From AG25 sp035604455 (GTDB lineage Bacteria > Gemmatimonadota > Gemmatimonadetes > Gemmatimonadales > GWC2-71-9): a stretch of 45,721 nucleotides of DNA. The notes beneath the pieces are model-generated. The model was given only the letters and a program-made list of their open reading frames with translations, searched no databases and was not told the DNA's origin. Made by a program: the position numbers and the translations under genes. Location of the stretch: the NCBI GenBank assembly GCA_035604455.1, contig DATNIM010000156.1:1-45721 (forward strand), read 5' to 3'. Position 1 is the stretch's first letter; each line of letters starts with the position of its first letter. Below are positions 33,476 to 41,251 of the stretch, piece after piece.

Positions 33476-34843
33476 CTAGCGGTCCCGACTGGTCGCCGCT
33501 CCTCGCTTCGCTTCGTAGAGCAATTGATCTGCGACACGCAGTAAGTCCTCAGCCGCTGCCCCATCGATCGGGTAGAGCGCCACCCCGACACTGACGCTGA
33601 GCCGCGGAGGCTCGGGATCAGCCGCCACGCCCGAGCGCACGCGCTCGGCCACTTGGAAGGCGGCCGGGCCTTGGGTCTCGGGAAGGACCAGGGCGAATTC
33701 GTCTCCCCCAAACCGCGCCGCCGTGTCCACCGCCCGGGAGGAGGCGCGCAGCACCTCCGCCACCCGGAGCAACGCGCTGCTCCCCACGATGTGTCCATAC
33801 CGGTCGTTGATCCTCTTCAAGCCGTCCAAGTCGAGGAGCACCACGGCGAACGGTCGGGCCGTCCGACCCGAGCGCTCGATCTCGCCCTCGAGCACGCGCA
33901 CGAATTCGCGGTAGTTGGCGAGGCCCGTCAAGGGGTCCCGCACCGCGAGCTGTCGCAGCTGGTCCACAGCCTCGGTCCGCTCGGCCACGACAGCCGCGAC
34001 GATGAGGGTCATCACGGCACTGGCCCCGAGAAAGGCCTGTAGGAGGAGCAGGGACTCGTTCGCGGACCCGCGCACGAAGGGCCCCCCGCCCCCGAGCGTG
34101 CCCCACACGGCGACCCCTGCGAGCACGAGCATGCCGGTCGCCGCATCCCGGAGCCCGAGCCGCAGGGCGGCCCAGAGGAGGAACGGGATACACAGGAACT
34201 CAAGCGGGTAGTGCCGCGCGCCGATCGGGGCGTGCGCGCCGAACACAAGCCAGCCAATACAAGCGAGCCCGAGACCCACGCCCGCGGCTTCCCAGGCCCT
34301 ACCCGTCCGCTTGAGCCGTGTCGCCCAGAGGATGAGCACCGGTGCCACGAGCACGTCCCCGACGGCGTCACCGAGCCACCACGTGAGCCAGATCGGCCCG
34401 TATTCGGGCCACGGGGCGAAACCCCCGAGCGAAAGGCTCGTCACGCCGATCGTGGCGCTGATCGCGGTGCTGAGTCCCGCGGCGAGAAGCAGGAAGCGGG
34501 CGATGTCAGGCGAGCGTTCGAGCGTTAGCCGACCGTGCGCGAACCGACGCACCAGGTATGCGCCGACCAGGCCTTCGAGCGTGTTCCCCAGGGCGATCCC
34601 GAGGGACGTAGCGACGGTGCCCGCGGTGGTGAGGTTCGCGAAAAAGGCGCCGGCGAAAACGCCCGGCCACACCCAATCACCGAGGAGGAGGAAGGCGGCG
34701 AGTGCAATCCCGGACGGGGGCCAAATGGGGGTGGCGCTGGGATGCAGGAACGCCACTCGCAACCCGAGCTTCGCGGCCGCGAAGTAGGTAGCGGCGAGGA
34801 CGAGCGGGACGACGATGTGCTTCGAGCGAAGGGAAACAGCCAT
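33476..34843 (-). CDS. MASE1-GGDEF diguanylate cyclase
   Basis: A 455-residue membrane sensor that would make cyclic di-GMP. The N-terminal ~290 residues are a MASE1 domain with about eight helices (LGLRVAFLHPSATPIWPPSG is diagnostic). The GGDEF domain follows (RDPLTGLANYREFVRVLE, LLDLDGLKRINDRYGH), with an intact active site GGDEFALVLPE and an RxxD inhibition site (RAVD) five residues before it, so product inhibition is expected. GGAGG precedes the ATG at 34843; the longer frame from 34933 is rejected. The signal sensed by MASE1 is unknown. rmuC follows directly. Confidence 0.93.
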   Translation of the reverse strand: MAVSLRSKHIVVPLVLAATYFAAAKLGLRVAFLHPSATPIWPPSGIALAAFLLLGDWVWPGVFAGAFFANLTTAGTVATSLGIALGNTLEGLVGAYLVRRFAHGRLTLERSPDIARFLLLAAGLSTAISATIGVTSLSLGGFAPWPEYGPIWLTWWLGDAVGDVLVAPVLILWATRLKRTGRAWEAAGVGLGLACIGWLVFGAHAPIGARHYPLEFLCIPFLLWAALRLGLRDAATGMLVLAGVAVWGTLGGGGPFVRGSANESLLLLQAFLGASAVMTLIVAAVVAERTEAVDQLRQLAVRDPLTGLANYREFVRVLEGEIERSGRTARPFAVVLLDLDGLKRINDRYGHIVGSSALLRVAEVLRASSRAVDTAARFGGDEFALVLPETQGPAAFQVAERVRSGVAADPEPPRLSVSVGVALYPIDGAAAEDLLRVADQLLYEAKRGAATSRDR

Positions 34844-34932
34844 ACCCCACCTCCGCGGGGCTCGCCAAGGCCATGGGCGAGGTCTCCCACCGGTATACGC
34901 TCGCAAACTAGGCTCCGCTCCATTGTGCGCCA

Positions 34933-34997
34933 CGTCACCGGCCGGCGGGCCGCCCGGCCCGTTGTGACGCGCCTAACAGACGGGGTTCGGCGCCCCG
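34933..34997. repeat. GC-rich inverted repeats between divergent genes
   Basis: The 211-base space between the GGDEF gene and the sigma-like gene contains nested dyads: CGTCAC (34933-34938) pairs with GTGACG (34964-34969) around a GC-rich core where GGCCGG can pair with CCGGCC. A second hairpin is CGGGG-TTCGGCG-CCCCG (34981-34997). They may be operators or leader structures. No gene lies in this stretch. Confidence 0.4.
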
Positions 34998-35054
34998 TGC
35001 CTAATTGCTTACCAAGCCCCCAAGCCTAGACCCCGCCCACAATGAGGGGACGTG

Positions 35055-35453
35055 ATGGCCGAGCCTACGCAGCCGATCGAAGCGGACGCGCACCTGGTGG
35101 AGAGGATCGCTAGGGGCGACCGGTCGGCGCTGGCGGAGCTCGCGCTCCGCCACGGGAAGACGGTGTACGCGGTCGCCTACTCCGTACTCTTCGATCCCGA
35201 AGCGGCCGACGAGGCCGTTCGGGCGACCTTTCGGGAGGTCCGGCGCTCGGCGCGCTTCTTCGACGCGAAGCGCCGGAGCGTGCAGCGGTGGATCGTCGAG
35301 CTGGTCCGCCGCATCGCGACGGGCCGGGTATTTCCTGAAGCCCAGCCAAGTGGGCGGCCCCATCAAGCAATGCAGTTGCGTATGTTGGAGCCGCAGCCTG
35401 GCTGTGCCGAGGCCAGCGCCGCGCGTTCCTCTCCTTCCGGGAGTAGGGCATGA
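35055..35453 (+). CDS. Sigma-70 region-2-like protein lacking region 4
   Basis: A 132-residue protein whose first ~90 residues look like region 2 of an ECF sigma factor: AHLVERIARGDRSALAELAL, KTVYAVAYSVLFDPEAADEA, FREVRRSARFFD and a WIVELVRRIATGR end. After that comes a Pro/Gly/Ser-rich tail with no helix-turn-helix region 4. I found no region 4 in the other forward frames downstream. It may be a degenerate sigma factor, a sigma-binding decoy or a small regulator. GAGGGG supports ATG 35055 (a GTG lies just before). The stop overlaps the next start (ATGA). Confidence 0.65.
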   Translation: MAEPTQPIEADAHLVERIARGDRSALAELALRHGKTVYAVAYSVLFDPEAADEAVRATFREVRRSARFFDAKRRSVQRWIVELVRRIATGRVFPEAQPSGRPHQAMQLRMLEPQPGCAEASAARSSPSGSRA

Positions 35454-35803
35454 CCGCTGTCGAAGCGTGGAAGTGGGCGCGGGTCCGCGGCGACGTCAAT
35501 TGCCGCCTGCGTCGCGGCGCGTGGTATCGGGTGCTCGCCTTGACCCAGGACGACGTCGTGCTCGACGTGCATCACGAGCCGCGCCCCGTGCAGCGCACCA
35601 TGGTGCGCCTCGTGCCCTCGCGGCCCGCGCGCTGGTCGGTCGTCTCCCGACCGGCAGACGCCGTCCAGCTGCCGGTGTCCTGGGGCGTGAAGTACGGCGT
35701 GTGCCCCGTCTGCCAGACTCGCGCAGGACTCGAGAGTCTTGCGACCGCGAAGCGCTGCGAGCGCTGCAGCGGACTCTTCCCCATCGACTGGGACGAACTC
35801 TAA
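35450..35803 (+). CDS. Small zinc-ribbon protein of unknown function
   Basis: A 117-residue protein. Residues 1-75 look like a small beta domain (CRLRRGAWYRVLALTQDDVVLDV; MVRLVPSRPARWSVV). The C-terminus has two Cys pairs, C85-PV-C88 and C103-ER-C106, forming a probable zinc ribbon. I recognise no named family. Because it overlaps the region-2-like gene by four bases, the two proteins are made together and may act together, but what they do is not known. Confidence 0.7.
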   Translation: MTAVEAWKWARVRGDVNCRLRRGAWYRVLALTQDDVVLDVHHEPRPVQRTMVRLVPSRPARWSVVSRPADAVQLPVSWGVKYGVCPVCQTRAGLESLATAKRCERCSGLFPIDWDEL

Positions 35804-35819
35804 GCCTGGCCGTCCCGCT

Positions 35820-36464
35820 CTACTTGAAGCTCGCCTCGATCCCGTCGAGCGTGTGAACCAGGTCGGTGCCGAAGTAATACTCCAGCTCTCCGCGTAAGCC
35901 CCGGTACAAGGTCGGCCCCGTGTCGAGACACACGAGGCTGTTGTCGTCCACCTCGGGCGCCGTCGTCAGCGTGCCGTCCGCGAACGTGAGCGGAAACAGA
36001 CAGTCCACGATCGGCTTGAGCTCGTGATAGTCGAGACCGCGCTCGAGACAGAACGCGTGGATCCTGCACCCCCGCCCTGCGCGGTCGAGAAAGACGCAGG
36101 CGCCATTCGTGACGCGCGTGCGCACCGAGCCGCCGCCCGGCATCTCGTTGTCCCGCGTGATCGTCCGGCGGAACCACTGCCGTCTGGGAATCCCGGTGTA
36201 GGCCGCGAGGGCCGGGGCATGCGCCTTGATCACACGCAGGTGGGCGAGGTCCACGTCCACGCCGTGCGAGCAGCACCAATCGTGACAGAAAGAACAGGCC
36301 ATGCAGTCGGTGAAATACCGTCGCTGGAAGATCACGGACTCGACCGACGTGAGAACGGGAACACCGTAGCGTGATACGAACGGCCGCGGTAGCGACAGGG
36401 GCGAGCTCGCGTAGATCGGCCGGGCCGTCCGCCGCGCTTTCGGCTTGGGCTTCGAAGTCTTCAC
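35820..36464 (-). CDS. Cys-rich YkgJ/DUF3109-like protein
   Basis: A 214-residue protein with ten cysteines in clusters: Cys54, 57, 60, 64 and 65 in CMACSFCHDWCC, then Cys123, 133 and 139 around ACVFLDRAGRGCRIHAFC, with Cys155 and Cys179 later. This pattern (CxxC...CC, then C-fl-x-g-x-C-xiH) is typical of YkgJ-type and DUF3109 putative Fe/Zn-binding proteins, whose role is unproven. The basic N-terminus (KPKPKARRTARP) is probably unstructured. GTG 36464 with GAGG upstream is chosen; a GTG at 36524 would add 20 residues. The 283 bases upstream to 36747 hold no supported gene. Confidence 0.75.
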   Translation of the reverse strand: MKTSKPKPKARRTARPIYASSPLSLPRPFVSRYGVPVLTSVESVIFQRRYFTDCMACSFCHDWCCSHGVDVDLAHLRVIKAHAPALAAYTGIPRRQWFRRTITRDNEMPGGGSVRTRVTNGACVFLDRAGRGCRIHAFCLERGLDYHELKPIVDCLFPLTFADGTLTTAPEVDDNSLVCLDTGPTLYRGLRGELEYYFGTDLVHTLDGIEASFK

Positions 36465-36747
36465 AGAGCCTCGTCTCGGTCGTGGAATGCTCTCGCCGTC
36501 TGGCTCGCGAGGGGCTGGGCCCACGCGACGCTACAAGATGCTAGCGCGCCCAAGAAGTCTCGGGAACGGCAAGCGGCGCGAGGTCGCCGGGTCGGCTCAG
36601 GGTGGGAGAGCCGTCGCAGGGAGGGGGGAGGCTACAGCACCCTGCGAGATCGCGAAACGCCCGGCGGCCGCGCGCCGCGGTGGGGTCTTGGCGAAGAAGG
36701 GGTTAGACGCTCGACTGCCGTCCCGAGTCGTCTAGCTCCGAGCGATG

Positions 36748-37473
36748 CTATCGAAATCCGAGAGGCCAGCCTCCGATCACCAGTTGGCAGTCGAGCCGCA
36801 CGTCGCCCAGCACTTGCCGGACGGCCCGTTCGGCGGCCCGGCGCTCGGCGGGCGAGGCGACCCGGCCGTGGAGCTCGATCGCCGCGTCGCGAACAACCAC
36901 GCGTACGCGTCTACCGTCTCGCCCCAGCCAGCGCGCGAGCGATCGCAGCACGGCCGCCTTGGCCTGCGGCCCCGCCGGGCGGGCGGGCACCGTGATCCGG
37001 TTCAGGACACCTCGAACGCCGATCAGCGTCGAGATCGCCGCTTCCGCCGCCGCCCGATCGGCGTCCTTGTCCACGCCGCCGGTGAGAATCACATGCCCGT
37101 CCAGCACGTCGGCCGTCACACGGCCCGGGGGTACGCGGCTGTCCCAGCGCAACACGTTCGTCACGATCGGGAGCAGGGCCTCATCGGACCAGGCGTTTGA
37201 CGGCGTAGGCACCACCACGATCAGGTCGTCGATCCGCTCCAGGCCCGCTACCCGCGCCGCGGCGTTCCCCGCGGCCAGCTTTTCAGCGTAGCTCGTCACC
37301 GATCCGCCAAGCGTGGCCACTCTCCCGGCCACTTCGACCATCAACGCTCCGGGGCAAACCCCCCGGGCCCTCAGCTCAACCCAGATCAGCTCCTGAAGCC
37401 GTACGTCCAAGGCCCTCAGGTGCCCGTCGGCCCGCCACATCTCTAGCGCGAGCCCCCCGCCGCGCTTCTTCAT
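36748..37473 (-). CDS. Protein with three BON domains
   Basis: A 241-residue protein built from three BON domains (about 22-88, 94-163 and 168-236), with the recurring pattern 'v.V.v.dg.v.L.G.V.s..er..A...a..v.GV' (VEVAGRVATLGGSV; VTADVLDGHVILTGGV; VVVRDAAIELHGRV). No signal peptide is evident, so it is probably cytoplasmic, unlike OsmY. BON domains are thought to bind phospholipids or ligands in stress responses. AAGGAGA precedes the ATG. A good promoter lies upstream (37526-37554). Confidence 0.88.
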   Translation of the reverse strand: MKKRGGGLALEMWRADGHLRALDVRLQELIWVELRARGVCPGALMVEVAGRVATLGGSVTSYAEKLAAGNAAARVAGLERIDDLIVVVPTPSNAWSDEALLPIVTNVLRWDSRVPPGRVTADVLDGHVILTGGVDKDADRAAAEAAISTLIGVRGVLNRITVPARPAGPQAKAAVLRSLARWLGRDGRRVRVVVRDAAIELHGRVASPAERRAAERAVRQVLGDVRLDCQLVIGGWPLGFR

Positions 37474-37525
37474 GCTCTCATCTCCTTAAGCCAAGTGGAT
37501 GCGCGACTTCCGCCCCACTGACCCG

Positions 37526-37554
37526 AGTCTAATACAGTCGGACGCTTGAGTCAA
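37526..37554 (-). promoter_or_regulatory. Sigma-70-like promoter of the BON-domain gene
   Basis: On the minus strand TTGACT (37549-37554) and TAGACT (37526-37531) are separated by exactly 17 bases. They match the TTGACA and TATAAT consensus at five and four of six positions. The start would lie near 37519, giving a leader of about 46 bases to the BON ATG. TTGAGTCAA (37546-37554), a small palindrome, overlaps the -35. Confidence 0.65.
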
Positions 37555-37798
37555 CACTCTGTTACATAAAATATGCACTTTGAGCATGATTTGTCATTCA
37601 TTTAGCATCATAATAACCTTATCGATGTGCACGATTAGTTACAAAACATGCGATTATAGTAAAAATACTATTACAGTTTGCGTTTTGTTCCCGACCAGAT
37701 ACGGAAGAGGCTTCGAGCGTTCCAGGAGAGAACGTCTCTGCTTGAGAGGCTGAAGAAGAACGGGCGAACGGCCTGCGCGGGGCTCTAGGGAACGACGC
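37555..37798. other. AT-rich intergenic island and flank
   Basis: This stretch between the BON promoter and the end of the lipoprotein gene has no supported gene. Its core, 37561-37680, is 85 A/T of 120 bases in an otherwise strongly GC-rich window. It holds an imperfect direct repeat (GTTACATAAAATATGC at 37561, GTTACAAAACATGC at 37638) and a hairpin, ATAGTA-AAAA-TACTAT (37656-37671). It may be an upstream activating region, a nucleoid-protein site or a remnant of transferred DNA. The last ~100 bases return to GC-rich sequence; a 36-codon TTG frame at 37678-37788 is too weak to call. Confidence 0.6.
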
Positions 37799-39409
37799 CT
37801 ACGGTCCGGAAGGAATCCTAGGACGGGCGCGGCGCGGGTACCCGCGACTCGCCTGAGCGGGTGCGGGAAACACAGTACAGCCGCCTACGCAGAGCTCGTA
37901 AGGCGTCACGACGCCGGCATAGTCGAGCACGACGGCGTAGTAGTCCCCCACGGCGAGCGTGAGGGTCTTGTTCACGCTCAAGTTCCCGCTCGTGTCGACG
38001 GCCACGGCGACGAGCGCTGTGGCGCTCGGTGCGGGAACGGTTACCAGATACAGATCCAAATCCTTCGCCGTATCGGGCGTGACCGATGGCAGGGTGGCCA
38101 TCTGGAATTGGACAGACCCGGCCGCGGCCACGTGAAACCGGATCCAGTCGATGGCGTGCGGCGCCGCGATGGTCAGGGTCTTCCGGAAGGGCGGCGCGAG
38201 CGGCGCGCGGGCGTAGGTCGTGTCCGCAGCACGGCAGGTCCCGTCCTCCTCGTTGCCGTCGAACGCAATGCTGCTCACGGTCTGCACGAGACCGCTCGTC
38301 GTCGACAGCGTGTAGGCCCCGGTCGCGGTGTAGACGGCGACCAGGTCGAGCGCCCCGGCCGTGTACCCCTTGAGCGTGACGACGGTCGACTCGCTTGGCG
38401 CCTCGGGCGGGCTGAACACGAGACCGTGGCAGTCGTGGGACGCTGGACCGATCGTCCAGGAGTCGTGTCCGATGAAGTACTTGCCCGTCGACGTGTTGTA
38501 GCCGAGCGAGTCCGTGATGTACGGCTGGACCTTGCCGCCTGACGCACGAGAGTGCAGGACGAAGGTGTAGTCGCCTGTCTTCAGTAGCAGGTGAAACCAG
38601 TCGGCCCCGAACGTCTGGGTGCGCGCGAGCTTCTCGAAGGAAAGCGCCGGGTTATAGAAGAGCAGCGCGGGCTCCTCGGTGAACGGGGGCGAGCCGGTGA
38701 GGTCGAGCGTGGCCGGCGAGGTGAGGTTCGGGTCGTAGATGTCTTCCTGCACGACGTGGGTCGTGTCGCTGTTCTGCGCGAACCCCACAAGGTCGTTCCC
38801 GATGAAGAACAACGAGTCGCTCGTCGCGGGCGGGGGGACCCAGAACGTCTGGCGCGCGTACCCCAGGCTGTCGCGGGTGGCCGAGAAGGGGTAGGAAATC
38901 AGCTGTCCCGCCCCCAGGTCGGCCACAATGATGGAGTCCGTCCCCACCCCGTAGACCGTGACCGTCGCGCCGAACCGGACGTTACGCGGCCGGACGCTGT
39001 CGACCTCAAGCGGTGCCGCGACGCGAATCTGCGCCGAGCCGCCGGTCGCCAACTTGTCGTAGTTCGCCGCGGCCACCTGGATCGTCGTGACGCCCGGGTT
39101 CACGGTGACGATTTGGCCCGTCGAACCGTCGATCCGCGCCCGCGTGGTGTCGGCTACGGACCACACGAACACGACGGTCGGCAGCGCCTGCGCGCTCGTG
39201 CCGACCTTGTGCCAGGCCGTGGCATAGGCGATCGCTTCGACACCGCGAGGGATCACGAGCGGTGTCGTGGGACTCGGCTTCCGGAGGGTTGACCCGATCG
39301 TCACCGAGTCGATCGTGACGTAGACGACATTATCCTGCTCGGTGGGGAAGATGCAGCTACTGCCCGCGCACAGCGCGACTACTGCTCCCAACATGACCCG
39401 GGCGCGCAT
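37799..39409 (-). CDS. Large secreted/lipoprotein with BIG2, TIG-like and PPC-like domains
   Basis: A 536-residue exported protein. The N-terminus is a signal peptide ending in CAGSSC, a weak lipobox. Residues about 25-130 resemble a BIG2 Ig-like domain (VFVWSVADTTRARIDGSTGQ, VTVNPGVTTIQVAA). Residues 133-215 resemble an IPT/TIG fold (VDSVRPRNVRFGATVTVYG). The C-terminal part (about 400-510) has the look of a bacterial pre-peptidase PPC domain (DWIRFHVAAAGSVQFQM; LDLYLVTV; LAVGDYYAVVLDYAG). It likely sits on the cell surface. GAGGAG precedes the ATG. Function unknown; no protease domain is attached. Confidence 0.75.
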   Translation of the reverse strand: MRARVMLGAVVALCAGSSCIFPTEQDNVVYVTIDSVTIGSTLRKPSPTTPLVIPRGVEAIAYATAWHKVGTSAQALPTVVFVWSVADTTRARIDGSTGQIVTVNPGVTTIQVAAANYDKLATGGSAQIRVAAPLEVDSVRPRNVRFGATVTVYGVGTDSIIVADLGAGQLISYPFSATRDSLGYARQTFWVPPPATSDSLFFIGNDLVGFAQNSDTTHVVQEDIYDPNLTSPATLDLTGSPPFTEEPALLFYNPALSFEKLARTQTFGADWFHLLLKTGDYTFVLHSRASGGKVQPYITDSLGYNTSTGKYFIGHDSWTIGPASHDCHGLVFSPPEAPSESTVVTLKGYTAGALDLVAVYTATGAYTLSTTSGLVQTVSSIAFDGNEEDGTCRAADTTYARAPLAPPFRKTLTIAAPHAIDWIRFHVAAAGSVQFQMATLPSVTPDTAKDLDLYLVTVPAPSATALVAVAVDTSGNLSVNKTLTLAVGDYYAVVLDYAGVVTPYELCVGGCTVFPAPAQASRGYPRRARPRIPSGP

Positions 39410-39449
39410 GAACTCCTCGTTCTAACTCGGGCGCATCCCGAATCTAGGA

Positions 39450-39488
39450 AGAGGCCCTTGCCTCTGTGAAGAGCAGCCCACCGTGGGC
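39450..39488. repeat. Two dyad elements upstream of the BIG2/PPC gene
   Basis: AGAGGC-CCTT-GCCTCT (39450-39465) is a perfect 6-bp hairpin. GCCCAC-C-GTGGGC (39476-39488) is a 13-bp palindrome next to it. Both lie in the 256-base divergent space between the secreted-protein gene and the kinase gene, at operator-like positions. No gene is seen in the rest of 39410-39665. Confidence 0.4.
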
Positions 39489-39665
39489 GCGCAGGTCATT
39501 GATCTGTCACACCATAGCAGGCGCCAGCCCGGACGCATAGATTGCACGAGGCCGTCGCCAGAATGCCATGCATGAACCCGCATCCGCTCGCCGCGTGGCA
39601 GGTTGCGCGGGGCGCTCGCTCGGGCGCGCTACGCCCCGTTCAGCGGTAGCACAAGGCCCGATCGG

Positions 39666-41240
39666 ATGACCAGCGGCACCGTCGAGTGCGCCTACTGCCA
39701 CGCCCCCATCCCGCCAAACAGCCGGTACTGCCTGTCCTGCGGCGCCGACCTGTCGGAGGGGGGCGGACCACCAAGCCGCACCAGCACCGCCACACTCCTT
39801 CCCCGCCTGCAGCGCCTGGTCGAGGGCACCTACCGGATCGAACGAGTTCTGGGTAAGGGGGGCATGGGGACGGTCTTCCTCGCGCACGACCTCGCCCTCG
39901 AGCGAGAAGTCGCAATCAAGGTGCTCCCGCCGGACGTGGCCCAGGACGACCAGGTCGTACGCCGCTTTCAGCAGGAGGCGAAGACCTCCGCAAAGCTCGA
40001 CCACCCGAACATCATCCCGATCTATCGGGTCGAGAGCGAAGACGGCCTCAACTACTTCGTCATGAAGTACATCTCGGGCACGTCGCTCGAAGACGTGCTT
40101 TCGAAGAAGGAGCCCCTCGAGCCCGAGTACATCCAGCGCGTGCTCTGGGAAGCCGCATCGGCGCTCGGCCACGCCCACCAGCGGGGCGTGGTGCACCGCG
40201 ACGTGAAGCCCGCAAACATCATGTTCGACCACGACGGCCGCGTGATGCTCACGGACTTCGGCATCTCCAAGGCCCTCCAGGCCGCGACGGGGTTCACGGC
40301 GACCGGCATGATCATCGGGACGCCGCACTACATGGCTCCCGAGCAGGCGAAGGGACACGCCGTGGACGGGCGCGCCGATCAATACTCGCTCGGCGTGGTC
40401 GGGTACCGGATGATCACGGGCGATCTGCCGTTTGCCGGGGAATCCGTCCACACGATCCTCTACAAGCAGATCTTCGAGGACCCTCCACCCCTCAAAGTCC
40501 GCTCGAGCGACGTGCCGCGCGAGCTGCTTGCTGCGATCAACCGGGCGATGGCGAAGGAGCCGAAGGACCGCTTCCCGACCATGCAGGAATTCGCGGAAGC
40601 TGTCTGGCCCGGGCACGCGAGGATGTCGGGCTCCGTCTCGGGCGCGGTTCCGCGACCGCGCGTGACCGCCGACACGCCGACCGAGATGACGTCCGCGCCG
40701 ACGACGCCCCTCCCCCAGTCCGTCCCCAGGCCGCGCCCGAAGAGAAGCCGCGCGCCGTTTGTGGTTGGAGCGGTGGTCGCAGCGGGCGTCGGGGCCTATG
40801 TGGTGCTTAACCCGGGCTCGAAGCCCGCGACGCCCGCGACTGCCGTTCGGTCCGCTACTGCGTCAGACACGAGCAAGCAGGCGGCGAGCGCCGCCAGCAC
40901 CGATTCGCCACGGGCGGCACTGCCAACGCCCGTGCCGCGGATCGATACCGTGAGGGTTGCTGAAACGGTGAAGGTCGCAACGCCCGTACCGCCCCGCAAA
41001 CCCAAAGTCGAGCAGCCTGCAGCGCTGACCGGGTTTCTTACGGTGAGCGCCGATCCGTACGGCGAGCTCTACGTGGACGGTGTGGACGTGGGTCCCACGC
41101 CCGTCGTACACTATTCCGTCCCCGCTGGGGCGCACGCCGTCAGGATCGTACGCGAGGGCTACCGGACCGTGACGGACAAGGTGCAGGTCGACGCCGGCAA
41201 TACGGTGCCCAAGCGATACACGCTGCTGCCGGAAGGGTGA
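39666..41240 (+). CDS. Membrane Ser/Thr kinase with zinc ribbon and PEGA domain
   Basis: A 524-residue kinase. Domains in order: an N-terminal zinc ribbon (Cys8, 11, 22, 25: CAYCHAP, YCLSCGADL); a complete kinase domain (about 54-320) with glycine loop GKGGMGTVF, Lys85 (VAIKVL), HRDVKPAN (177-184) and DFG (197-199), GTPHYMAPEQ; a Pro/Thr-rich linker; one transmembrane helix (about 360-380); a Ser/Thr/Ala-rich spacer; and a C-terminal PEGA domain (455-524, GFLTVSADPYGELYVDGVDVG). All catalytic residues are intact. PEGA would be periplasmic and probably senses an envelope ligand. The ATG at 39666 gives the normal ribbon start. Its stop lies 11 bases before the next start. Confidence 0.92.
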   Translation: MTSGTVECAYCHAPIPPNSRYCLSCGADLSEGGGPPSRTSTATLLPRLQRLVEGTYRIERVLGKGGMGTVFLAHDLALEREVAIKVLPPDVAQDDQVVRRFQQEAKTSAKLDHPNIIPIYRVESEDGLNYFVMKYISGTSLEDVLSKKEPLEPEYIQRVLWEAASALGHAHQRGVVHRDVKPANIMFDHDGRVMLTDFGISKALQAATGFTATGMIIGTPHYMAPEQAKGHAVDGRADQYSLGVVGYRMITGDLPFAGESVHTILYKQIFEDPPPLKVRSSDVPRELLAAINRAMAKEPKDRFPTMQEFAEAVWPGHARMSGSVSGAVPRPRVTADTPTEMTSAPTTPLPQSVPRPRPKRSRAPFVVGAVVAAGVGAYVVLNPGSKPATPATAVRSATASDTSKQAASAASTDSPRAALPTPVPRIDTVRVAETVKVATPVPPRKPKVEQPAALTGFLTVSADPYGELYVDGVDVGPTPVVHYSVPAGAHAVRIVREGYRTVTDKVQVDAGNTVPKRYTLLPEG

Positions 41241-41251
41241 GGGCCTGCGGG

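Noticed and set aside
35454..35860. A possible frameshifted sigma region 4 after the region-2-like gene
   Set aside because: None of the forward frames here reads like a helix-turn-helix region 4, and the overlapping zinc-ribbon gene accounts for the sequence.
37678..37788. A 36-codon TTG-started frame downstream of the AT-rich island
   Set aside because: It has no ribosome site, no ATG or GTG start and no recognisable family; it may be chance.
39507..40616. A 369-codon minus-strand frame opposite the PEGA kinase
   Set aside because: It is the complement of an intact kinase domain and shows no protein-like motif.
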